Below are positions 1 to 8,901 of a DNA stretch of 61,026 bases, in pieces. A program made the translations under genes and the position numbers. Source of the stretch: Flavobacteriales bacterium (lineage in GTDB: Bacteria; Bacteroidota; Bacteroidia; Flavobacteriales_D; Crocinitomicaceae); contig CANJKA010000010.1 of assembly GCA_947474675.1 (NCBI GenBank), forward strand, positions 1-61,026, written 5' to 3'. The notes beneath the pieces were generated by a model. It was given only the letters and a program-made list of their open reading frames with translations. It had not been told where the DNA came from and did no database searches. Numbering within the stretch: position 1 is the stretch's first letter; each line of letters begins with the position of its first letter.

Positions 1-1041
1 CGTTGGATTTTGTAGTGTTGAAGTAAAACCATTTGGTCCACTCCATGCGTAAGTTGATCCTGCAACCAATGATGAGTTTAAATTAAGTGTTGATCCAACA
101 CAAGGTGTATTATCATTTACTGTTATCGCTGAAGCTACAACAGGTAAAGGGGTAGTAGTTATATTAATAGTATTAGGATCGCTTATACAACCTGTAGCAG
201 TCTTTTTACTTCTTAAGGAGTATGTACCATTATTGATTATTTGAAAATTAGGAATAGTTGGACTAGTTAAAGTTGATGTAAAACCGTTTGGTCCACTCCA
301 TAAATATGTACATCCAAAACCAATAGATTGATTTAAAGTAACAGTTTCACCAGCACAAGGAGTTTCAGAAGGTGTTGCTACAATAGACAAAGACGCAATA
401 TAAGGCTTAGGGTTAATAGTTATATTAATAGTATTAGAACAAGGAGTAATACACCCATCCCCCCCATATCTTTTACAAGTGTAAACTCCTGTTTCAGAAG
501 AAACTAAAGGGTGAGTAGATGAAGCTGCACCCCCTGTAGGTCCAACCACCATTGTTCCGTTTGGATACCAATAAGTAGACATGGAAAGTGGAGAAGGATC
601 AACCGGAGTTGTAGTTTGGGAAAAAACAACAATTGCACCTTCACAAACAGGGTTAGTAGCGGTGGCAAAAGATGTAGTGTAAAGACTATTAGACATTACA
701 CAATTCCATGTTGCAGTTGCTATGACAGTCGCATTACATGATACGGTATAAGTATAAATACCTTGAAGACTTGCATTCATATCAGGCATGGTTATTTGAC
801 CACCTACATAATTATTTTGAACAAATCCATTTGGACCTGTAATTTTCTTAGTTATTGCCCCGCCACAAGGATTAAGAGCGTCAGACCATCCTTTAAGAGT
901 CCAGTGTGCACCAAGACAAATTGTTGTTCCTCCTCCAGATGTTTGAGTTCCTTCAATATGAGAAAATGCATTTTGTGTGAAGGATTGATTAGAAAAAAAT
1001 AAAAAATAAAAAAAGAAAATTGATTTGGAAATTAGTTTCAT
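1..1041 (-). CDS. N-terminal part of a giant secreted repeat protein (runs off the window)
   Basis: I checked codon by codon that this frame is open from the ATG at 1041 to base 1, so these are the first 347 codons of a gene continuing past the window edge. The product begins MKLISKSIFFFYFLFF, a Sec signal peptide, followed by SNQSFTQ, a likely cleavage region. It contains Ig/PKD-like repeats; two copies of the WSGPNGFTS signature lie near bases 30-60 and 285-300, and more divergent repeats lie nearer the start. The same repeats fill the gene at the other window end, on the same strand, with a C-terminus but no start. The simplest reading is one gene spanning the closure of a circular element. 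It lies downstream of, and co-oriented with, the tra operon. Alternative: two separate paralogous genes. Confidence 0.85.
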   Translation of the reverse strand, partial: MKLISKSIFFFYFLFFSNQSFTQNAFSHIEGTQTSGGGTTICLGAHWTLKGWSDALNPCGGAITKKITGPNGFVQNNYVGGQITMPDMNASLQGIYTYTVSCNATVIATATWNCVMSNSLYTTSFATATNPVCEGAIVVFSQTTTPVDPSPLSMSTYWYPNGTMVVGPTGGAASSTHPLVSSETGVYTCKRYGGDGCITPCSNTINITINPKPYIASLSIVATPSETPCAGETVTLNQSIGFGCTYLWSGPNGFTSTLTSPTIPNFQIINNGTYSLRSKKTATGCISDPNTINITTTPLPVVASAITVNDNTPCVGSTLNLNSSLVAGSTYAWSGPNGFTSTLQNPT

Positions 1042-1157
1042 ACGTTTTGGTTTTAATAAAATTTTGACAAATATAATAAAAGCAAAACAATATATGTATT
1101 TTTTACGTATATATATTGAAAATAAGCTTTAGGGGGTAGAACCAGTTTAAATAAATC

Positions 1158-2774
1158 TTATTCTTTTATTATTTTTAAAACTGTATCGTTACATTTTAAA
1201 AAATAAACTCCAGATGATATATTACTTAAATCAATTGTATTGATACCTATATTAATAGTGTTTTGATAAATTAATTTACCAAGAGAATTTACTATTTCTA
1301 TATCAGACAATTCAGATAAAGTAAGATTAAACGTTTGGTTAAAAGGGTTTGGAAAAACAGTAATTGCTTTTGATGAATTTTCATTTTCATTTAATCCTAC
1401 AAAACAATCAACCAAAAGGTTTAAACTAGAATTAGCACTTGCAACTGAAGAACAACCTGTAGATGTTTTAGTGACAACCAATGAATAAACTCCTGTGTTC
1501 ACCGATTGAAGATCAGATAAGGTTGGCATTCTTTCTATTGAAGTAAAACCATTTGGTCCACTCCATGAAAAAGTTGAAAAAGGGAAGAAAGGAGTTGTAA
1601 AAAAGACAGACTCTCCAAAACAAGGTGTAAGATCAGATGCCGATACAGAAGAAGTGAAAATTGGTAATTCAACTATTTGAAGATCAATAGAACTACTATT
1701 AACATTAGCCGTACTAACAACACACCCTGTAACAGAATTAGTTATAGTTAATGAATAAACACCATTATTAATCGTTTGAATGTTTGAAATGGTTGGATTT
1801 TGTAGAGTTGAAGTAAAACCATTTGGTCCACTCCATGCATAAGTACATCCTGTAACAGAAGTTGTGTTTAATGATAGTGTTGTTCCTGCACATGGCGTAT
1901 TATCGGAAAATGAAATTGCAGTCGCACTTGAAGGTAAACCATTAACTAAAACTTGAATTGATGAATTTGCGCTTGCAACTGAAGAACACCCAGTAGCAGT
2001 ATTAGTAACAACCAACGAATAAGTTCCTGTTCCTGCAACTTGAATGTTTGCAATTGTTGGATTTTGAAGTGTTGATGTAAAACCATTTGGTCCACTCCAT
2101 GCATAAGTTGATCCTGCAACAGAAGTTGTGTTTAAAGAAATATTGTCAGAAGGACAAGGAAAAAGATTGTCAACTGAAAGTGTTCCAAGATAAGGGTTGG
2201 TTATAACATTTAATGTTTGAGTATTACTAGATGTTGATACACAACCATCTGTTCCGTATCTTTTACTTATATAAGTTCCAGACTGTGAAGCTTGTATTTG
2301 GTTTAAATTTATTGGAGGAGTTGATGATGATAATTGGACGTAGTAATATGTTAGATCTGATAAAACAGATGGGGGTATTGTTGCGTAAGTAATCGCTGAA
2401 CCTTCACATGGAGTTAAATTAGATAAAGAAAACGTAAATGTAGGAGCAGGTGTAAAAGTGGTTACACAAGATGTTTCTCTTGAATAAACACCGTCACAAT
2501 ATTGTTTTACAATATAAGTTCCTGTATTTAAACTAGAGACATCATTAATTTCTTTATATGTATCTATAGTTATAGGTTCAGCGGGTAAATTTGGACCTTC
2601 TAAAGTAAAAGTTAATACCGATGTAAAAGGCGGGCATCCTGCTAAACCTGTTAATTCAAAATGTAAATCAAGGTTACCTCCCTCACAAGGAATGTTTGAT
2701 GTAAGGGTGAAAGTTTGACAGAAGGATGTAAAACCAAAAAGTAATGTCAAAATTGTTAGTGTAGTGTTTTTCAT
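1158..2774 (-). CDS. T9SS-secreted Ig/PKD-repeat surface protein
   Basis: 538 residues. A signal peptide (MKNTTLTILTLLFGFTSFCQ) is followed by about five Cys-containing Ig/PKD-like repeats. Three of them carry the WSGPNGFTS signature at 264-270 bp spacing (bases 2089, 1825, 1555). The last 70 or so residues (VFPNPFNQTFNLTL ... ISSGVYFLK) match a type-A T9SS sorting domain, so the protein is probably exported across the outer membrane and anchored on the surface. The repeats are close in DNA sequence to those of the giant neighbouring gene. It sits 98 bases after the lipoprotein gene with a strong inverted repeat in between, so it may be a separate transcription unit at the end of the tra operon. 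An adhesin role is inferred, not shown. Confidence 0.85.
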   Translation of the reverse strand: MKNTTLTILTLLFGFTSFCQTFTLTSNIPCEGGNLDLHFELTGLAGCPPFTSVLTFTLEGPNLPAEPITIDTYKEINDVSSLNTGTYIVKQYCDGVYSRETSCVTTFTPAPTFTFSLSNLTPCEGSAITYATIPPSVLSDLTYYYVQLSSSTPPINLNQIQASQSGTYISKRYGTDGCVSTSSNTQTLNVITNPYLGTLSVDNLFPCPSDNISLNTTSVAGSTYAWSGPNGFTSTLQNPTIANIQVAGTGTYSLVVTNTATGCSSVASANSSIQVLVNGLPSSATAISFSDNTPCAGTTLSLNTTSVTGCTYAWSGPNGFTSTLQNPTISNIQTINNGVYSLTITNSVTGCVVSTANVNSSSIDLQIVELPIFTSSVSASDLTPCFGESVFFTTPFFPFSTFSWSGPNGFTSIERMPTLSDLQSVNTGVYSLVVTKTSTGCSSVASANSSLNLLVDCFVGLNENENSSKAITVFPNPFNQTFNLTLSELSDIEIVNSLGKLIYQNTINIGINTIDLSNISSGVYFLKCNDTVLKIIKE

Positions 2775-2801
2775 AATAAATAAATAGTGTTATTATAACA
2801 A

Positions 2802-2837
2802 AGATACTCATTATTAAGTAAATAATAATGAGTATCT
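2802..2837. promoter_or_regulatory. 15-bp perfect inverted repeat between lipoprotein and repeat-protein genes
   Basis: AGATACTCATTATTA and its exact complement are separated by a 6-base loop. It lies 28 bases upstream of the minus-strand ATG at 2774, next to a TTTAAATCTAAAGA element (2849-2862). No clear T-run follows on either strand, so an operator or RNA processing hairpin is as likely as a terminator. Confidence 0.55.
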
Positions 2838-2848
2838 CAATGTTTGTT

Positions 2849-2862
2849 TTTAAATCTAAAGA
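2849..2862 (-). promoter_or_regulatory. TTTAAATCTAAAGA element, copy 1
   Basis: This short near-palindrome recurs in front of several operons of the window: 7301-7314, 15052-15065 (TTTAAATTTAAAGA), 18230-18243, 22031-22044, 29106-29119, and partly at 42374 and 55134. Read toward the downstream minus-strand gene it is TCTTTAGATTTAAAAACAAA, the same arrangement as at 7.3, 15.0 and 18.2 kb. It is probably a shared control element; the function is inferred from recurrence only. Confidence 0.4.
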
Positions 2863-2872
2863 TAATTGGTTT

Positions 2873-3565
2873 CTATTGAATAACGTAGTTTCCAACCGTA
2901 ATTTCATTACTCCATTCGCTATTTGAATCTTTACATTTTACACTTATAAGGTAGTTTCCTACACTTGGGAAAACATAATGTAATTCATTTGATTCTGTTA
3001 AAGTTGTGTCTGCTCCGATCACATATTGATAATACACAATATTACCACCATAAATATAATCACCATCTTGACCAGTAACAACAATTGTTTTGTCTAATGG
3101 TGAAAGTAAATTTGTATTAAATAATGCCCAATCAATTGTAGGTATTCGGTTTAAAAAAACAACAATATGAAAATTATAAATTGTTTCAACTCCAAATACA
3201 TCTTTAAATGTTAACGTAAAATACTTATCTCCAACTGAATTTGGATCATATTCAAAAAGATGATTATCATTTCTTAAAACAGATGTAGTTGTAAATGCTG
3301 TTCCGTCCATCTTAATAGATCCATCCCCTTGAAAAACTAAATCAACATTTGTAGCTTCATCGGTTACACCTAAAGAGAAAGTGTATTTTTGACCAAGTTT
3401 CATTGTATCAGTTATATTATTTCCATCTATAGTCGTAGAAAAAGACGTAGAAGGGTTGGTAACAGCTAAACTAACTGTTGATGCCTTATTTGTTGTTGAG
3501 TAATAATCTTTTCTTTTATCACAAGAAAAGATTATAAAGGTTAACGCTATTATAATATATTTCAT
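2873..3565 (-). CDS. Lipoprotein with PKD-like domains, tra operon
   Basis: 230 residues. The N-terminus MKYIIIALTFIIFSCDKRK carries a lipobox-like FSC, so it is probably lipidated at Cys15. The body looks like one or two beta-sandwich (PKD/Ig-like) units ending in NYLISVKCKDSNSEWSNEIT. It starts 13 bases after the TraO-like gene and is surely co-transcribed with it. Bacteroidetes tra operons often end in a small lipoprotein or TraQ-type protein; I do not see enough to assign it there. A structural part in the outer-membrane complex or entry exclusion are possible roles, both inferred from position. Confidence 0.75.
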   Translation of the reverse strand: MKYIIIALTFIIFSCDKRKDYYSTTNKASTVSLAVTNPSTSFSTTIDGNNITDTMKLGQKYTFSLGVTDEATNVDLVFQGDGSIKMDGTAFTTTSVLRNDNHLFEYDPNSVGDKYFTLTFKDVFGVETIYNFHIVVFLNRIPTIDWALFNTNLLSPLDKTIVVTGQDGDYIYGGNIVYYQYVIGADTTLTESNELHYVFPSVGNYLISVKCKDSNSEWSNEITVGNYVIQ

Positions 3566-3578
3566 CTTCTTTATTTTA

Positions 3579-4097
3579 TTAATTAATTACACAACTTAAA
3601 CCTATTGTTCCTGTGAAAAATAGATTTCCTAAATAACTTTCTGGTAAATACCATTGAGCAAATTCAGCTTTAATAGAAAAACGATCACGTAATAAATATT
3701 CAATCTCCCCTACCCCCCTAAAGCCATAAATAGGAATTAAATTACTAAATGGATTTCTTATTGAATAAGTATGTTCCATCCCTCCTACTGCTCCTAATCC
3801 AAAATTAAATGAGAATTTATTTTTGAAGGAGTAAACATTGTAAATGAAATCTAAATTTAAATATTCATTGTTGAATTTTGTTGTATATACTGCACCGTAT
3901 TCATACCCTACTCCAATTCTAAGAATCATTTTTTCTTTTACACAAGCACCGTATTCTAGATGATAATAATTTGGAATACTATATTTTGACATTCCATATT
4001 TAAAACCAATAAATTTACTTCCTTTAACTAAATTACTTTGGGAAAATAAAGAGTTAAAGATGAATACACAAATAATTAAACTAATATACTTTCTCAT
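3579..4097 (-). CDS. traO: TraO-like outer-membrane beta-barrel conjugation protein
   Basis: 172 residues with signal peptide (MRKYISLIICVFIFNSLFSQ). The rest alternates hydrophobic and aromatic residues in a beta-barrel pattern (FIGFKYGMSKY, LRIGVGYEYGAVY, FNFGLGAVGG, FTGTIGLSCVIN) and ends in a hydrophobic strand. Size, topology and position just after TraN fit TraO of Bacteroidetes conjugative elements. Its ATG at 4097 overlaps the stop of the upstream 754-residue gene by four bases (ATGA), indicating translational coupling. Family assignment rests on size and context rather than on a diagnostic motif. Confidence 0.6.
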   Translation of the reverse strand: MRKYISLIICVFIFNSLFSQSNLVKGSKFIGFKYGMSKYSIPNYYHLEYGACVKEKMILRIGVGYEYGAVYTTKFNNEYLNLDFIYNVYSFKNKFSFNFGLGAVGGMEHTYSIRNPFSNLIPIYGFRGVGEIEYLLRDRFSIKAEFAQWYLPESYLGNLFFTGTIGLSCVIN

Positions 4098-6358
4098 AAT
4101 TTTGATATTTTTTTTGTAACTACTCCCTCAGAATAAATAATCTTAACAAAATAAACCCCAGCTATTAATTCATCAAGATTCATTTCATTATTTTTAGATT
4201 TAAAAACTTCCTTACCGTTTACGTCTTGAATAATAACTTCTATTATCTCTTTAATACAATTAATTGTTAAAGTATGCTCAACTGGAACAGGATATAAATT
4301 AATAGAATTTGAATTTATATTTTCGTCAATTGATAAATAACCAGGAACAAACCAATTTTGACTAAACAAAGTGTCAGCATAACACCCATATTGATCAGTA
4401 ACTGAGATAGATAAATCATAATACCCTAAATCATTTAAATAATGAAATAAAGAATCCCCATAAAATGAAGTAGATCCATCATTCCAATTCCATTGAATAC
4501 TATCAACTGAAGGGTTAAAGTTAGCTCCATCTACCACACCTAGAACATAAGACCCTTGATCCATTGTTCCTGTAGAATTAAAATTATAAACAGGAACAGG
4601 ACTTTTAATAAATTTTATTTTTTTAATATCAGATTTACAAACAGTTCCAGATAAAGGAGAATAAACTTCATAAGGTGTATATGTTCCGTTATTTTCAGGG
4701 AAATAACCAAGTGTTTTAACACTATCAACAACTTGTACATTTATTAATTGTAATTTAGTAGAAGAAGTAAATGGGTGCGAAGTGTTACTTGTACTATAAA
4801 AATCAAAAAAAGTGTCATTATTCAAATCCCATGAAGTAGATCTTGTATCGATTAATGTATCAAGATAGACAGGAGTTAATGTAGGAGGAGACGTGTAAAA
4901 CGTGTTTCCGTTATAGCAATAAGAAGTTAAAGTATCAACCTCTGGAGTTTTTACAAGACCAATAGTAACAGAACCCCATAAAGAAGGAGAATTAAGAACA
5001 TTTAAAGCTCTTGCATAAATAATCATTTGTTCTCCAGAATTAACAGTCAATAATTGATCGTCAGAATCAACAATATTATCTCCTGACACGTCATAAGTAC
5101 ATTGTGTAGCGACAACAGAATTAAAAGGAGTAGAAGAACTAATTTGACTAATAGGTGTTATTGAATTATTCATGTTTTCTGAAACAACGTTTCTATCAGG
5201 CATCGTTAAAGTAAATGTTTGACCAATACCACTAGCGTATTCAAGTTGTCTATAAATAACTTTCCATTCATAATGAACGTTTGCTTGATTATTAGTAAAA
5301 GAAAAATTATAAGTTTTATTGGAACAACCAAAATGAAAGTTATTTAATGCTAAAACATTATTAACATTAGAAATATTCCATTCTCCAATACTACCAGAAC
5401 CAAATGTTGTTGCTAAATTAAAACCCGGCTTAGTAACATTTAAAACAATTGGGGTTAAAGTGAAAATAGTATCTTGCCATTCCGAAATACACCCTCCGTT
5501 ATTTGTTCTAAGATTTAACAGACAGTTGTTATTAGCAATCGATGGATCAAACATTAATGTAGTGCCACTATAAATTATTCCAGATCCATTACATTCAAGA
5601 ACTCCTCCATTAGTATAAATATAATTTGATAAAGGAACAGCAGGAGATATATTAGTAGAAACTCCACCTGCTTGAATTGTAGTTGTAAATTTTGCTGTTT
5701 TTAAATCATTAATAACAGCTTTAATAGGAATAAAGCAATTATAACCTTCGATTATACAATTATATTCATAATGATATTCATTATTTATCATAGTTGGTAA
5801 AGCTGAATAACCACCACCATCTATAAACCCAATAGAACCAGAAGAATATGTTACAGGTTGAGACAAAAGAAAATCTTCAAAAACATAGGATTTGTTGGAA
5901 CATAAATTAGTAGTTAGGTTAGCTTGTGAGGCAATTTTAAAATTATAAGTTAAAGTTAAATCATCGTCAGCTATTTGCCATGATTTTCTAAAAGATGTTT
6001 TAACAACTAATTTCCAATTTTCATGATTTTTTAACGAATTCCATAATGAAGAACCTGATATATTTAAAATTAACTGTTTTAAATTTATTGAAGTAAAATC
6101 ACTATTAATCCATCCACTTCCCAAATATGATTGACCAAACATCCCTCCATTTACAATTAATTGTGCAAAAACAACTTCTGATCTGTCTGACCAATCTCCA
6201 CACGTATAAAGATTATCGAAATCAGTTGAAATAGATATATCAGTTGTATTACTTCCAACTGTACGACTTGTACTATATTCATCGCAATCTTCAGCAAAAC
6301 TAAAATTTGAAAATACTATGAATAGTAAAAAGAGGGTTGTGATTTTTAGGTTTTTCAT
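4094..6358 (-). CDS. T9SS-secreted PKD protein embedded in the tra operon
   Basis: 754 residues with signal peptide (MKNLKITTLFLLFIVFSNFSFA), a long beta-rich Cys-containing region and a PKD-like domain around residues 590-680 (IQWNWNDGSTSFYGD, YDLSISVTDQYGCYAD). The T9SS type-A sorting domain spans about the last 65 residues (LYPVPVEHTLTIN ... AGVYFVKIIY). It overlaps TraN upstream and TraO downstream by ATGA junctions on both sides. It is therefore inside the conjugation operon and expressed with it, unlike random cargo. Export through the host T9SS to the cell surface is predicted. The role is unknown; a mating adhesin or pilus-tip-like function is my inference. Confidence 0.85.
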   Translation of the reverse strand: MKNLKITTLFLLFIVFSNFSFAEDCDEYSTSRTVGSNTTDISISTDFDNLYTCGDWSDRSEVVFAQLIVNGGMFGQSYLGSGWINSDFTSINLKQLILNISGSSLWNSLKNHENWKLVVKTSFRKSWQIADDDLTLTYNFKIASQANLTTNLCSNKSYVFEDFLLSQPVTYSSGSIGFIDGGGYSALPTMINNEYHYEYNCIIEGYNCFIPIKAVINDLKTAKFTTTIQAGGVSTNISPAVPLSNYIYTNGGVLECNGSGIIYSGTTLMFDPSIANNNCLLNLRTNNGGCISEWQDTIFTLTPIVLNVTKPGFNLATTFGSGSIGEWNISNVNNVLALNNFHFGCSNKTYNFSFTNNQANVHYEWKVIYRQLEYASGIGQTFTLTMPDRNVVSENMNNSITPISQISSSTPFNSVVATQCTYDVSGDNIVDSDDQLLTVNSGEQMIIYARALNVLNSPSLWGSVTIGLVKTPEVDTLTSYCYNGNTFYTSPPTLTPVYLDTLIDTRSTSWDLNNDTFFDFYSTSNTSHPFTSSTKLQLINVQVVDSVKTLGYFPENNGTYTPYEVYSPLSGTVCKSDIKKIKFIKSPVPVYNFNSTGTMDQGSYVLGVVDGANFNPSVDSIQWNWNDGSTSFYGDSLFHYLNDLGYYDLSISVTDQYGCYADTLFSQNWFVPGYLSIDENINSNSINLYPVPVEHTLTINCIKEIIEVIIQDVNGKEVFKSKNNEMNLDELIAGVYFVKIIYSEGVVTKKISKL

Positions 6359-7221
6359 AATTTATTTATATTTAATATATCCTTACTTGTTATTTCAAAG
6401 AAGATTTTTCTTCCTCCTTCTATGTTCATATCTGAACCATTATTTTCCCATTGTTCAATGACTAATTTTTTATTTTCAGTTAACACAAATTTATCTAAAA
6501 CAATAACGTATTCATAAGTTGTTTTACCTTCAGCAGTAGTAGGTCTGTGGTATTCGAATAAAGGTTTTAATTCGATGATCTGAAAACTTTCTCCTTTGAT
6601 TTTTTTCTTAACGTTTTTAACTTTGAATTGATAGAAATCTATTTTATAAGGAATGTTACCTTTATTAACCATTTCAAATTTTAAGTACATTTTATCGTCT
6701 TCAATTATCATATCTTTTAAAAAAATATTCAATTTGTATTTTATAACTCCTCTATTAAATATTTTATCTTCTTGATTTAATAAGTTTTGACAAATGGATT
6801 CATAGTGTTTATTTATAGAATCTTGATCTGTGTTTTTTGCAACTGTAACAATTGATTTATCTTCTACAACAGAAGTTGTTTTTGAAGATCCAACGGTAGT
6901 TTTTACTTTATCTGTAAAGTCGTAAAGATATTTTGAAGGATTTCCTTTGTAAACAACAATGAAAATAAATATTTTACTATTTGATTCAACCATTAGATTA
7001 GTTTCTTCAAAATCTTCAACTTGTGCCTGTAAGATTAATTTATTTTTAGCATGTCTAACAATAACATCTTCAGAACCAACATCGTATTTAATTAATGAAT
7101 CTGAAAATAAAAGATAAGCAGTTTTTGTATAACCTACAAAAATTGTATCACTGATTTGAGCAGTTGTTTTGTTGAAAATCATTAAATGAAACACAAAAAG
7201 AATTGCAATTTTTTTTAACAT
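6355..7221 (-). CDS. traN: TraN-like (VirB9-type) conjugation protein
   Basis: 288 residues with signal peptide (MLKKIAILFVFHLMIFNKTTAQ). It matches the TraN/DUF4138 family of Bacteroidetes conjugative elements: an N-terminal beta domain beginning ISDTIFVGYTKTAYLLF and a C-terminal domain with NKGNIPYKIDFYQFKV and the K...ERKIFFEI-type ending (GGRKIFFEITSKDI). In type IV secretion terms it is the VirB9-like periplasmic/outer-membrane core component that pairs with TraM. The gene follows traM after 113 bases holding a TTTAAATCTAAAGA element. Its stop overlaps the start of the T9SS protein gene. Confidence 0.85.
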   Translation of the reverse strand: MLKKIAILFVFHLMIFNKTTAQISDTIFVGYTKTAYLLFSDSLIKYDVGSEDVIVRHAKNKLILQAQVEDFEETNLMVESNSKIFIFIVVYKGNPSKYLYDFTDKVKTTVGSSKTTSVVEDKSIVTVAKNTDQDSINKHYESICQNLLNQEDKIFNRGVIKYKLNIFLKDMIIEDDKMYLKFEMVNKGNIPYKIDFYQFKVKNVKKKIKGESFQIIELKPLFEYHRPTTAEGKTTYEYVIVLDKFVLTENKKLVIEQWENNGSDMNIEGGRKIFFEITSKDILNINKL

Positions 7222-7300
7222 TTTAATTATTTTAAGAGTGTAATGTTTTGTAAAAATATCTAAATTAAAGTTGTTTAACTATTAATTTCTTATGTTTGTT

Positions 7301-7314
7301 TTTAAATCTAAAGA
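7301..7314 (-). promoter_or_regulatory. TTTAAATCTAAAGA element, copy 2 (upstream of traN)
   Basis: Embedded in the 113-base gap between traM and traN, with the same flank (TTTGTTTTTAAATCTAAAGA) as the copy at 2.85 kb. It may mark an internal promoter allowing traN and the surface-protein genes to be expressed separately from the early tra genes. Confidence 0.4.
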
Positions 7315-7334
7315 ACGTGTTTTATACTAAAGAA

Positions 7335-8252
7335 TTAATTTGTTTTTTCTTTAATATAAACCTTGTGACCATTATTAATTACAAAAGAAACTTCTTTAAC
7401 CTTCTTTTTTAAATTTACTTTTACATTTCCTAAAACGGGAACATTTGCTTCCACTTTAGAAGACCCTTTATCAATCCCATCCGAAGCTGATCCGGTTGCA
7501 ATATCTGTTAAAACAGATTCAGGTATAGGAATACCTAAATTACCATCTTCATCTATAATTTCCCACTTAACAGCAGTTATTACATTGTTGACTTTTACGG
7601 ATTGAATACTTATTGTCATTCTTTCTGCACCCGCTGAAGCAATACCAGAAACGATACTGTTTCGCTTCAAAACTACTCCACCAATTGTTATATCTTCTGC
7701 AATTCTAATAGAAACGTATGAACCACTTTTTACCAACTTATTATCATTAGCAATTACAGCCGAGTGCATTGTTTTATTATTTGCAGTTGATGTATAATTA
7801 CTTAATCCATCATTTGGAGATCTTCTCCTTTTAGCACTTGCCACTTCTACAGGAGCAACATAATTAACTTGTTGCTTTTTTTGTTGGTTAGTAGAACTTT
7901 GTCGAGTAGTAACAGAAGAAGAATAGTAATTTTTTGGTTTTGGAACATAAACTTGTTTTTGTTTTACTACGTTATTTTCTTTCAGATCTACAACTGATGT
8001 TTGTTCAGTTGTTGTTTCTGAATTAAAGAAATCCGAGTTTTCATTTTGAGGTACACTTTCACCTTTATTTATAGCTACTGTATCAACAGGTACTATTATA
8101 TCTGATTCTATTTTTGCTTTTTGTTCTGTTGTTGTACCGCTTTTACCAAAAAACAGTCCCATAACAATAACTAATAATAAACCTCCTACTCCTAAAATAA
8201 GAAACATTCCTTTTTTCTTATCTTTTTTTAAATCTTCTAAAAATTTTCCCAT
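7335..8252 (-). CDS. traM: TraM-like (VirB10-type) conjugation protein
   Basis: 305 residues. A cytoplasmic N-terminus (MGKFLEDLKKDKKKG) precedes one transmembrane helix (MFLILGVGGLLLVIVMGLFF, about residues 15-35). A low-complexity linker rich in K, Q, S and T follows, then a C-terminal beta domain starting near residue 165 (MHSAVIANDNKLVKSGSYV ... VLKRNSIVSGIAS). This is the architecture of VirB10-like TraM, which spans from the inner membrane to the outer-membrane core. The gap to TraK is 10 bases. It is shorter than many TraM proteins but appears complete. Confidence 0.87.
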   Translation of the reverse strand: MGKFLEDLKKDKKKGMFLILGVGGLLLVIVMGLFFGKSGTTTEQKAKIESDIIVPVDTVAINKGESVPQNENSDFFNSETTTEQTSVVDLKENNVVKQKQVYVPKPKNYYSSSVTTRQSSTNQQKKQQVNYVAPVEVASAKRRRSPNDGLSNYTSTANNKTMHSAVIANDNKLVKSGSYVSIRIAEDITIGGVVLKRNSIVSGIASAGAERMTISIQSVKVNNVITAVKWEIIDEDGNLGIPIPESVLTDIATGSASDGIDKGSSKVEANVPVLGNVKVNLKKKVKEVSFVINNGHKVYIKEKTN

Positions 8253-8262
8253 TGTAAGTTAT

Positions 8263-8883
8263 TTAATTAGCAACAGTTTTGATCATCCAATTGTCTATAA
8301 TAATACCAAAAGCATTTTTAGAACTAACTTGTGAAGCTTCAAAAGAACAGGTAGCTATCATTGTTCTTTTTTGTATTGCAGTTCCGTTTACAAATGATTG
8401 TTCAAACTGGATTTCTCCTGTTATTGCAGAACCATTTGTTGTTACTTCAAGTTTCTTAACTACAAGATCCACTCGTAAATTGTTTTGTACGATTTTATCT
8501 TTTACTTGTCCATTCAAATAGCCTTGTAAAATCTCATCCCCACTTTTTCCAAAAAACGCTCTCCCAAGATTAATTCGTTCATCATAATTAGCAGCCGAAA
8601 ATGAATATAAATAGTCCACTCCAATTCTTAAAACATTTTCACATTTTAACTTTGCTAATTCTGTTTCATTTACTTCCTGTACATCCCCTGTAATAACTGT
8701 ACCGTTATCAATAACTACGACTTTACTTGAAATGTCTTTTATTTTCTTTTCAGTTTTTAAATACATTAAAACTGAAAAAACAATACTTGCTACAACACAC
8801 AAACTTGAAAGTAACATTACTTTCTTATATGCTCCTTCAGCTTTTACCAATGCTATTTCTTTTTTTAAATTTTCTATTTCCAT
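8263..8883 (-). CDS. traK: TraK-like (VirB8-type) conjugation protein
   Basis: 206 residues. A short cytoplasmic N-terminus is followed by one transmembrane helix (VMLLSSLCVVASIVFSVLMYL, about residues 22-42) and a periplasmic domain with the TraK features LRIGVDYLYSFSAANYDERI and a terminal NWMIKTV. TraK is the VirB8-like inner-membrane scaffold of Bacteroidetes mating channels. It lies between traJ (18-base gap) and traM (10-base gap), the conserved family gene order. Confidence 0.87.
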   Translation of the reverse strand: MEIENLKKEIALVKAEGAYKKVMLLSSLCVVASIVFSVLMYLKTEKKIKDISSKVVVIDNGTVITGDVQEVNETELAKLKCENVLRIGVDYLYSFSAANYDERINLGRAFFGKSGDEILQGYLNGQVKDKIVQNNLRVDLVVKKLEVTTNGSAITGEIQFEQSFVNGTAIQKRTMIATCSFEASQVSSKNAFGIIIDNWMIKTVAN

Positions 8884-8901
8884 TTTTGTTTAGATTTAAA
8901 G

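Noticed and set aside
763..1002. Plus-strand open frame of 79 codons
   Set aside because: Antisense to the secreted repeat gene whose frame I verified codon by codon from 1041 to 1.
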